Assembly (NCBI RefSeq): GCF_026535915.1
Contig: NZ_JAFNPF010000001.1
Coordinates: forward strand, 1,798,001 to 1,862,000
DNA from: Snodgrassella sp945267035
GTDB taxonomy: Bacteria > Pseudomonadota > Gammaproteobacteria > Burkholderiales > Neisseriaceae
Direction: 5' to 3'
DNA: 64,000 nt
The notes under the pieces were generated by a model. The model was given only the letters and a program-made list of their open reading frames with translations, had not been told where the DNA came from and made no database searches. The position numbers were made by a program, and so were the translations under genes. Shown here in pieces: positions 57,346 to 64,000 of the stretch; the stretch's first letter is position 1; the number at the start of each line of letters is the position of its first letter.

Positions 57346-58596
57346 ATGTTTTCTAAAGATTTAACCATCGAAAAATTTGACCCTGAACTGGCAAAAGTCA
57401 TTGCTGCAGAAAATCAGCGCCAACAAGACCATGTTGAACTTATCGCTTCAGAGAATTATGTTAGCTGTGCCGTAATGGAAGCACAAGGTAGCCAACTAAC
57501 CAATAAATATGCAGAAGGTTATCCGGGCAAACGTTATTACGGTGGTTGTGAATATGTAGATATCGTAGAAGAATTGGCGATTAACCGCTTAAAGCAATTG
57601 TTTGGTGCTACTTATGTTAATGTGCAGCCACATTCAGGCTCTCAGGCCAATCAGGCGGTATATGCCAGCGTTTTGCAACCTGGTGATACCATTTTGGGTA
57701 TGTCTTTAGCTCATGGCGGTCACCTCACCCATGGTGCCGGCGTCAATATTTCCGGTCGCTTATACCACGCCATTACTTATGGTCTGGATAAAAATGAAGT
57801 TTTGGATTATGACGAAGTTGAAAAACTGGCACTTGAACATAAGCCAAAAATGATCGTTGCAGGTGCATCTGCTTATTCTCTAGAAATTGACTGGGCACGA
57901 TTCCGTGCCATTGCGGATAAAGTGGGTGCCTACTTATTTGTCGACATGGCCCACTATGCCGGACTGGTGGCAGCAGGTGAATACCCTAATCCAGTACCCT
58001 TTGCCGATTTTGTCACCACCACAACCCACAAAACCTTACGTGGACCTCGTGGCGGCGTGATTTTAAGCCGTAGCGATGAACATGCTAAAGCACTGAATTC
58101 CGCAATTTTCCCTTGCTTACAAGGCGGTCCTTTAATGCACGTCATCGCAGCCAAAGCCGTTGCTTTCAAAGAAGCGTTACAACCGGAATTCAAACAATAT
58201 GCCAAACAAGTTAAACTCAATGCCAAAGTATTAGCCGAAACTTTAATTCAACGTGGTTTACGCATTGTTTCTGGTAAGACAGAAAGCCATATGTTTTTGG
58301 TGGATCTACAACCCAAACACATCACTGGTAAAACAGCCGAAGCTGTATTAGGTCAAGCCAATATTACTGTGAATAAAAACGCCATCCCCAATGATCCTGA
58401 AAAACCATTCGTCACTTCCGGTATCCGTTTGGGTACGGCCGCCATCACCACCCGTGGTTTTACTGAAGAAGATACGCGTGAATTGGCTCATCTGATTGCA
58501 GATGTATTAGACAATGCTGATAACGAACAGATCATTGCTGAAATTTCAAATAAAGTTAAAAATATTTGCAATCGTTTACCTGTTTATAATAGATAA
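57346..58596 (+). CDS. glyA: Serine hydroxymethyltransferase GlyA
   Basis: PLP enzyme interconverting serine and glycine while charging tetrahydrofolate. 416 residues. PLP Lys in TTTTHKTLRGPRGG near residue 230; other blocks are VELIASENYVS near 28, YAEGYPGKRYYGGCEYVD near 55 and QPHSGSQANQAVY near 95. Standard length. Confidence 0.97.
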   Translation: MFSKDLTIEKFDPELAKVIAAENQRQQDHVELIASENYVSCAVMEAQGSQLTNKYAEGYPGKRYYGGCEYVDIVEELAINRLKQLFGATYVNVQPHSGSQANQAVYASVLQPGDTILGMSLAHGGHLTHGAGVNISGRLYHAITYGLDKNEVLDYDEVEKLALEHKPKMIVAGASAYSLEIDWARFRAIADKVGAYLFVDMAHYAGLVAAGEYPNPVPFADFVTTTTHKTLRGPRGGVILSRSDEHAKALNSAIFPCLQGGPLMHVIAAKAVAFKEALQPEFKQYAKQVKLNAKVLAETLIQRGLRIVSGKTESHMFLVDLQPKHITGKTAEAVLGQANITVNKNAIPNDPEKPFVTSGIRLGTAAITTRGFTEEDTRELAHLIADVLDNADNEQIIAEISNKVKNICNRLPVYNR

Positions 58597-58657
58597 ACAA
58601 ATATATTAATTAGTTAATGAAATTTAATTGCGACTGCTTTTAATAATCGCTATACTG

Positions 58658-58707
58658 AAAAACAGATAAGAGTGCTATCAATTTTGTAGCATTTAAATCT
58701 GTTTTTT
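58658..58707 (+). terminator. Terminator of glyA
   Basis: Arms AAAAACAGAT and ATCTGTTTTT close an internal stem TGCTA/TAGCA, followed by T residues, about 60 nt past the glyA stop. Confidence 0.65.
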
Positions 58708-58900
58708 TATTGAGTTAGGTTTAATTTGGTTTTCTAGGATCAAACTGAAAAGGTTTCCTAGCTAGCAATTCAGATTTTATCTATTAGGCTTTACTAAATA
58801 TTCGATAAAGTATTAATATATCGTTAGGGTCAAACATAAATTCAGCACAAGCACGAATTTATCTTTTATCCTTATAACGCACATACGAAAGGAAACAAAA
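58708..58900. other. Short intergenic region
   Basis: Promoter region of the small exported protein; no operator recognised. Confidence 0.4.
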
Positions 58901-59116
58901 ATGAGGAAAATAGCTTCTATCTTATTATTAGCTGCTTCTTTTAGCATGACTGCAGGTGTAGCACTGGCCAACCAAGAGAATGATGATACTGATATCAATA
59001 ACTTCACTCAATCTACTGCGCAAAACGGTCAAAATGATTCTACCCACCGTGTTTATGGTAATCCATCAAGTGGTCGGGCATATCATGATTTGAATGAATA
59101 CACTGGTGATAACTAA
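58901..59116 (+). CDS. Small exported protein of unknown function
   Basis: 71 residues. Signal peptide ending GVALANQ, leaving a mature peptide of about 46 acidic and Asn/Ser-rich residues with no Cys. AAAGGA precedes the ATG, and a strong terminator follows 18 nt after the stop, so it is an expressed single-gene unit. No family recognised; probably periplasmic. Confidence 0.75.
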   Translation: MRKIASILLLAASFSMTAGVALANQENDDTDINNFTQSTAQNGQNDSTHRVYGNPSSGRAYHDLNEYTGDN

Positions 59117-59420
59117 ACTTCATCCAATCATCTAAGCACAGCTTTAAGCTGTGCTTTTTTTACTACCCACTGAGCTTAGTATGCCTTCAGCCACTATCAT
59201 CTAAAGACAGGTTTAGCTAGAGACGAAAACTAGCATAAAAAAACTATTTCCCATGAAAAACAACCATCAACAACGTTAAGAATAGCAAATTTATTGTTAT
59301 TTGCAACATTACAAAACCCGTTACAAAATATACCCAAATAACTAATTATTTTACATAAGCGATTTACTTTCAATCACTTAGTAGTATTAAGATAAAACTT
59401 CTTATAACGAGGAGTAAATT
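59117..59420. other. Intergenic region with terminator
   Basis: About 300 bp. Its left end holds the terminator at 59134; the rest is AT-rich promoter-type DNA for the GlsB-like gene. Confidence 0.5.
59134..59162 (+). terminator. Rho-independent terminator
   Basis: Perfect arms AAGCACAGC and GCTGTGCTT around TTTAA, followed by T residues. Confidence 0.9.
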
Positions 59421-59672
59421 ATGGGCTTAATTTGGACGATTATCGTCGGCTTTATTATTGGCGTAATTGCAAAAGTAATTTATCCAGGTAAAGAAAATCT
59501 GGGATTAGTGATGACGACAATACTTGGCATAGGTGGATCAGTGGTTGCAGGTTATGTCGGACAAATGTTTGGCTGGTATCATGCCGGAGAAAAAGCTGGT
59601 TTGATTGCATCCGTGATTTTTGCCTGTTTGATCCTATATCTTTATGGCAAATTTAAAAGCAGACAGTCATAA
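59421..59672 (+). CDS. GlsB/YeaQ/YmgE family membrane protein
   Basis: 83 residues with three membrane segments. Family pattern: WTIIVGFIIGVIAKVIYPG, TTILGIGGSVVAGYVGQMFGWY and IASVIFACLILYLYGK. Often called transglycosylase-associated protein and stress-induced, but the function is not established. Ribosome site GAGGAG upstream. Confidence 0.88.
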   Translation: MGLIWTIIVGFIIGVIAKVIYPGKENLGLVMTTILGIGGSVVAGYVGQMFGWYHAGEKAGLIASVIFACLILYLYGKFKSRQS

Positions 59673-59676
59673 AAAT

Positions 59677-59706
59677 AAGGTGATGGATAATCAATCCATC
59701 ACCTTT
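59677..59706. terminator. Bidirectional terminator between GlsB-like and mlaC-like genes
   Basis: Perfect 12-base arms AAGGTGATGGAT and ATCCATCACCTT around a 5-6-nt loop, between convergent genes. Confidence 0.75.
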
Positions 59707-59737
59707 CAATCCTTATTCAGAACATGGCTATGCAAAA

Positions 59738-60358
59738 CTATTTAATAGTCTGAACCTTGCCAAATCCACGTTCTTTTAGCTGGGCAATCGTGCCATCAAT
59801 TCCTTTTTGTTGAATCGACTGATCAAATTGTGAGCGATACACTGTGACCAGACTGGTACCATTAACGCGGAAATTATAAATTTTATACACACCACCAGAA
59901 TAATACATCTGATAACCAACCGTGTAGCGCTTATTATTAGCACTAACAATCTCAGTAAACGTTTCCAGCTTGTTTTTACCTTGATTCACCACCTTCGGTA
60001 AAACCTTAACTTCCGCATTTGCCGCACCCAATAAGGCAGAATGCGCATAAATTCGCACAATCATACTCTTGAAAGCGGCACTAAAATCTTGTTTTTGTTG
60101 CGGTGTAAACTGACGCCACGGCAAACCCACAGCTAATGCAGAAATACGCTCATAATCCAGAAACTGATCAGCATAGCGTTCAATCTGACTGATTCGTTGC
60201 TGCTCGTTCAAACTTTTATCTTTAGCCACCGATAAAACCATCTGAACATTTTGTTGTAATTGTTGTTGTGCAATCTGTTCCGGCGTGGCCGCAAATGCCC
60301 ACACTGAACACAGCATTAACCAAACTGCCCAATAACCTTTTAAGTACTTCTGCATCAT
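59738..60358 (-). CDS. MlaC-like phospholipid-transport periplasmic protein
   Basis: About 206 residues from MMQKYLKGYW (start at 60358, AGGAGAGGA upstream; the next ATG at 60355 is equally possible). Signal peptide ending AFAA. The MlaC/Ttg2D pattern is visible: LPWRQFTPQQKQDFSAAFKSMIVRIYA near residue 90, then GVYKIYNFRVNGTSLVTVYRSQFDQ near 160. In other genomes mlaC sits with mlaFEDB; none is in this window, so it is a single gene downstream of alaS. Lipid shuttle role is known for the family. Confidence 0.85.
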   Translation of the reverse strand: MMQKYLKGYWAVWLMLCSVWAFAATPEQIAQQQLQQNVQMVLSVAKDKSLNEQQRISQIERYADQFLDYERISALAVGLPWRQFTPQQKQDFSAAFKSMIVRIYAHSALLGAANAEVKVLPKVVNQGKNKLETFTEIVSANNKRYTVGYQMYYSGGVYKIYNFRVNGTSLVTVYRSQFDQSIQQKGIDGTIAQLKERGFGKVQTIK

Positions 60359-60433
60359 TCCTCTCCTGTAGGGATTAGTCACAGTGGTTTATGCTGCCAT
60401 AACATAAACCACCGCTCATACATCTGCAAAAAC

Positions 60434-63061
60434 TTATATTGCCTTGGCTTTTAGCCAATCAGCCACACCAGCCAACGCCGTTTCGAGCTGATCCACATCC
60501 TGCCCACCGGCCTGCGCCAAATCCGGACGTCCACCACCTTTGCCACCAACCTGAGTGGCAACAAAATTAACCAATTCGCCGGCTTTAACCGTTTTAGTTA
60601 ATTCCTTAGAAACACCAGCAGTAATCGCTATTTTACCTGCATTAACCGCTGCCAGCAGCACAACGATATTATCGCCTTTTGCTGTTAGCGAAGTGGTGAT
60701 TTCACGTAACGCATTACTATCAGCTTCAACCTGACTAACCACCAGTCGGGCTGTTCCAATCGGCTGCGCCTGTGCCAACAAAGACATACCTGCCTGCTTG
60801 GCTAGCTCACCTTTTGCCTGCAACAAAGATTTCTCTAACTGTTTACTGTGCGTTTGCATAGCTGCGATCTTCGTCAACAGATCATCTGTAGTCTGGGCTT
60901 TTACCTCTGCTACTGCAGCTTTTAATAACTCTTCCTGCTGTTGAACATATTGCAGCGATACCATACCGGTAACAGCTTCAATACGGCGCACACCAGCAGC
61001 GATACCACTTTCAGACACAATTTTAAATAAACCGATATCACCCGTGCGGGAAACATGCGTACCACCACATAACTCAGTTGAATATTCGCCCATGCTCAAC
61101 ATCCGCACTTGATCGCCGTATTTTTCTCCAAATAGAGCCATGGCACCGGCGGCAATCGCTTCATCAAAAGTCATATGCTGGGCGCAAACGGGTACATTGG
61201 CCAATATGGCTTCATTCACCCGACGTTCAACTTCTGCGATCTGAGCAGCTGTCACGGGTTGCGAATGCGAAAAATCAAAACGAGTACGCTCTGGCGTCAC
61301 CAATGAGCCCTTCTGCTCAACATGTGTGCCCAATACATCACGTAAAGCCCGATGCATCAGATGCGTAGCACTGTGATTACGCATACTGGCTTCTCGAATA
61401 TCATTATCCACCTGAGCAGTCACTGCATCGCCAACAGTTAAACTGCCAGCCAACATCTCGCCAAACTGCCCGAATACACTGGCTTTAATTTTTTGCGTAT
61501 CCAATACCTGAAAGCGATTTTCGCCGGTAAATATATAACCTACATCACCAACCTGACCACCTGATTCCGCATAAAACGGCGTAAAATCAATAACTACCGC
61601 TCCTGCTTCACCGGCATGAAGTTGCTCAACAGCTTCTCCATCTTTATACAAAGCCAAAATTTTACTTTCACTTTGTCGTTCACTATAACCACGAAACTCC
61701 GTGTCCGTGCCTTCATAGTTCAGCTGCGTATTGGCTTTGAAATTCTGTGCGGCACGAGCACGAGCACGTTGCGCCGCCATTTCTCTTTCAAAACCTTCTT
61801 CATCCAAACTGATATTTCGTTCACGGGCAATATCAGCCGTTAAATCATAAGGAAAACCATAGGTATCATACAATTTAAAAATAACTTCGCCAGATAAACT
61901 CTGTGAATCTTTTTCTAACGCCGTTTCCAGCAAAGCCATGCCTGTTTCCAGCGTTTGCGCAAAACGGGTTTCTTCCTGTTGCAAAATTTCACTGATCTGA
62001 GTCTGTTTTTCAATTAATTGCGGATAAGCCTGACCCATTTCCTTGGCAAGGTCACCAACTAACAAATGGAAAAACGCCTGTTTACATCCCAGCTTATAGC
62101 CGTGTCGCACTGCACGCCGGATAATTCGGCGTAATACATAACCACGCCCCTCATTGCTCGGTAACACACCATCTGCGATGAGAAATGCGCAAGAACGAAT
62201 ATGATCAGCAATGACCTTCAGACTTGGCATGTCCTGTGAGTAACTTACTCCCACTACTCTGGCCACAGCATGTAACAAATTAACAAACAAATCAATCTCA
62301 TAATTGCTGTGTACATGTTGCAACACTGCCGACACCCGCTCCAGACCCATACCGGTATCCACCGATGGGCGTGGCAGCTTATTCATATTGCCGTTTTCAT
62401 CACGGTTATACTGCATAAAGACGCAGTTCCAGATCTCGATAAAACGATCACCATCTTCTTCCGCACTACCTGGAGGGCCGCCCCAGATATGCTCACCATG
62501 ATCATAAAAAATTTCAGAACAAGGGCCACATGGACCAGTATCCCCCATTTGCCAGAAATTATCAGAAGCAAATCGGGCACCCTTATTATCACCAATACGA
62601 ATAATTCGATTTGCTGGCATTCCGATTTCATTGAGCCAAATATCATAAGCTTCATCATCTTCAGCATACACAGTGGCCAATAAGCGTTCTTTGGGCAAAT
62701 TAAGCCATTGCGGACTGGTTAGAAATTCCCACGCAAAAAGCAGAGCATCACGCTTAAAATAATCACCAAAACTGAAATTACCCAACATTTCAAAAAAAGT
62801 ATGGTGACGTGCAGTATAGCCTACATTTTCAAGATCATTGTGTTTGCCCCCGGCTCGCACGCATTTCTGCGCTGTTGTGGCGCGATGATAAGGACGCTTG
62901 TCAAACCCCAGAAAGACATCTTTAAACTGATTCATACCGGCATTAGTAAACAATAAAGTTTTATCATCCTGTGGCGGTACCAGTGAAGAAGAAGGTACAA
63001 TCTGATGGTTTTTACTTTCAAAAAATTGTAGAAATTTACTTCGGAGTTCAGCTGTTTTCAT
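60434..63061 (-). CDS. alaS: Alanyl-tRNA synthetase AlaS
   Basis: 875 residues, full length. Class II catalytic core (about 1-240) with FTNAGMNQFKDVFLG near residue 35, ARHHTFFEMLGNFSFGDYFK near 80 and DTGMGLERV near 240. Editing domain zinc site HSATHLMHRAL near 565 (HxxxH) and ELCGGTHVSRTGDIG near 665. C-terminal C-Ala domain ends GGKGGGRPDLAQAGG. 75 nt separate it from mlaC, so the two may share a transcript. Confidence 0.97.
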   Translation of the reverse strand: MKTAELRSKFLQFFESKNHQIVPSSSLVPPQDDKTLLFTNAGMNQFKDVFLGFDKRPYHRATTAQKCVRAGGKHNDLENVGYTARHHTFFEMLGNFSFGDYFKRDALLFAWEFLTSPQWLNLPKERLLATVYAEDDEAYDIWLNEIGMPANRIIRIGDNKGARFASDNFWQMGDTGPCGPCSEIFYDHGEHIWGGPPGSAEEDGDRFIEIWNCVFMQYNRDENGNMNKLPRPSVDTGMGLERVSAVLQHVHSNYEIDLFVNLLHAVARVVGVSYSQDMPSLKVIADHIRSCAFLIADGVLPSNEGRGYVLRRIIRRAVRHGYKLGCKQAFFHLLVGDLAKEMGQAYPQLIEKQTQISEILQQEETRFAQTLETGMALLETALEKDSQSLSGEVIFKLYDTYGFPYDLTADIARERNISLDEEGFEREMAAQRARARAAQNFKANTQLNYEGTDTEFRGYSERQSESKILALYKDGEAVEQLHAGEAGAVVIDFTPFYAESGGQVGDVGYIFTGENRFQVLDTQKIKASVFGQFGEMLAGSLTVGDAVTAQVDNDIREASMRNHSATHLMHRALRDVLGTHVEQKGSLVTPERTRFDFSHSQPVTAAQIAEVERRVNEAILANVPVCAQHMTFDEAIAAGAMALFGEKYGDQVRMLSMGEYSTELCGGTHVSRTGDIGLFKIVSESGIAAGVRRIEAVTGMVSLQYVQQQEELLKAAVAEVKAQTTDDLLTKIAAMQTHSKQLEKSLLQAKGELAKQAGMSLLAQAQPIGTARLVVSQVEADSNALREITTSLTAKGDNIVVLLAAVNAGKIAITAGVSKELTKTVKAGELVNFVATQVGGKGGGRPDLAQAGGQDVDQLETALAGVADWLKAKAI

Positions 63062-63393
63062 GTTTGTGTCAGTTTATAGAGGCAAATAATTGTAGACAGG
63101 CAGTCTGCATTTTCACAGACTGCCTGAAAACAGTAACCAGAAACAGAGCTTTAGTGATTGCCCTTCCAGCTTCTTGCCCTTGTTAAAATCATGCGCTTAT
63201 CTTACCGTAGTTTTGAAGTTACGCCTACCTGCAACTCAATTTTTCATAATGAAATGACAATTCCAACAACACAATTACATTATTTCAGCCGAGTTATCCC
63301 ATATCAACCCGAAATAATGTTACAAAGATAGTAAAATTACAAAATCCGCATCAGCAACAAGATTACTGATGCATATTTAATTAAAGGACAGAC
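63062..63393. other. Divergent intergenic region between alaS and potD-like gene
   Basis: About 330 bp. Holds the DUS-like inverted repeat at 63097 and AT-rich promoter DNA for the two divergent genes. No other feature recognised. Confidence 0.5.
63097..63130. repeat. DUS-like inverted repeat
   Basis: CAGGCAGTCTG and its exact reverse complement CAGACTGCCTG around an 8-nt loop, followed by AAAA. The right arm reads AGACTGCCTGAA, one base from the simDUS-type uptake word AGGCTGCCTGAA described for Neisseriaceae. Uptake words in this family are often paired as hairpins. It precedes, rather than follows, both neighbouring genes. Confidence 0.5.
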
Positions 63394-64000
63394 ATGAAAA
63401 AAACAGCCAGTCTGAGCTTAGTTGGTTTGATTTTATGTACATTGGTTGCCTGTAATGGTTCCCAAGACAATACTACGGCACAGCCGGCCTCTGCAGTAAA
63501 AGCAATACAATCAGGGGAATTAAACAATACTAAAGCACTTAAAATATACAATTGGTCAGATTACGTTGACCCCAAAACCGTCAGCGAATTCGAAAAAAAA
63601 TACAATATTCAAATTACATACAACTATTACGACAGTGATGAAACACTGGAAAGTAAAATCCTGACTGGTCAATCCGGTTATGACATAGTTGGTCCGTCTA
63701 ACTCTTTCCTTGGTCGTCAGATTAAAGCTGGTGCTTATCAGCCATTGAATAAAGAACTACTCCCAAACTGGAAATTTATCAATCCGAAATTACTAGAATT
63801 ATTGCAGGATGCCGATCCAGGCAACCAATATGCCATTCCCAACTATTGGGGCATGAATACCATCGCAATAGATCGGGTTAAAGTACAGACTGCATTAGGC
63901 GATACCCCCATGCCTGAAAATGAGTGGGATCTGGCCTTCAATCCGGACTATACCGATAAACTCAAAAGCTGTGGTATCAGCTATATGGATAGTCCAGTAG
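63394..64000 (+). CDS. Polyamine-binding lipoprotein (PotD/PotF-like), cut by window end
   Basis: First 202 codons only; the gene continues past the window. Ribosome site AAAGGA. Signal peptide with lipobox TLVAC, then LKIYNWSDYVDPKTV, YDSDETLESKIL, GYDIVGPS and YAIPNYWGMNT. The same order of motifs as in the gene at 300-1436, so the two are paralogues. Upstream of it are no transporter genes either. Confidence 0.9.
   Translation, partial: MKKTASLSLVGLILCTLVACNGSQDNTTAQPASAVKAIQSGELNNTKALKIYNWSDYVDPKTVSEFEKKYNIQITYNYYDSDETLESKILTGQSGYDIVGPSNSFLGRQIKAGAYQPLNKELLPNWKFINPKLLELLQDADPGNQYAIPNYWGMNTIAIDRVKVQTALGDTPMPENEWDLAFNPDYTDKLKSCGISYMDSPV

Overview
The window reads as a chromosomal segment of an AT-rich member of the Neisseriaceae. 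A bee-gut Snodgrassella-type genome is the best guess, from overall protein character, an AarC-type succinyl-CoA:acetate CoA-transferase, a DUS-like inverted repeat and large stretches of decaying intergenic DNA. This assignment is inference; no rRNA or other taxonomic marker is present.

Layout. 0.3-1.4 kb: polyamine-binding lipoprotein (potD-like), whose paralogue runs off the right end (63.4-64 kb). 2.6-6.3 kb: molybdenum cofactor genes moaA (minus) and moaD-moaE-mobA-moeA (plus operon). 7.5-22.7 kb: a two-partner secretion / contact-dependent inhibition-like locus on the minus strand: transporter cdiB/tpsB, a 2617-aa exoprotein cdiA/tpsA, then four tandem lipoprotein genes and three tandem DUF3592-like membrane protein genes, interleaved with gene fragments. 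23.3-32 kb: a decayed DUF3592-like copy, fdhE, gltP, fdhD and the membrane-bound formate dehydrogenase operon (Cys-type catalytic subunit). 32.4-35.9 kb: molybdate uptake modA-modB-(gap)-modC-modE. 36-41.5 kb: a frameshifted HEAT-like gene, then a lemA/TPM-domain/djlA cluster. 41.6-49.3 kb: housekeeping (DUF465 protein, thioesterase, pyrC, tusA-like, recN, nadK, miaA). 49.6-54.8 kb: CoA-transferase, MFS transporter, Pr6Pr membrane protein and a secreted protein of unknown role. 55.1-57 kb: a decayed accessory patch around one intact TPR gene. 57.3-63.1 kb: glyA, two small envelope proteins, an orphan mlaC-like gene and alaS.

How the genes work together. The Moco genes, molybdate ABC transporter with ModE regulator, and FdhD/FdhE maturation factors all serve one visible enzyme, the respiratory formate dehydrogenase. 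The fdn operon and modA diverge from a shared intergenic region holding a good Fur-like box and a half-conserved ModE-like box.

The most unusual region is the array downstream of cdiA. The lipoprotein next to cdiA overlaps its stop codon. The repeated lipoprotein genes are each preceded by what looks like a degraded, partly frame-conserved echo of the cdiA 3' end, as expected for orphan toxin/immunity modules that have lost the toxin part. The DUF3592-like copies are each preceded by a remnant of the fdhE 3' end, and a decayed copy of the same gene still sits directly downstream of the real fdhE about 13 kb away. The array therefore appears to be built from pieces of both flanks of the cdiBA locus, amplified in units of about 0.72 kb and 1.02 kb. 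Functions of both repeated families are not known from sequence; immunity is an inference.
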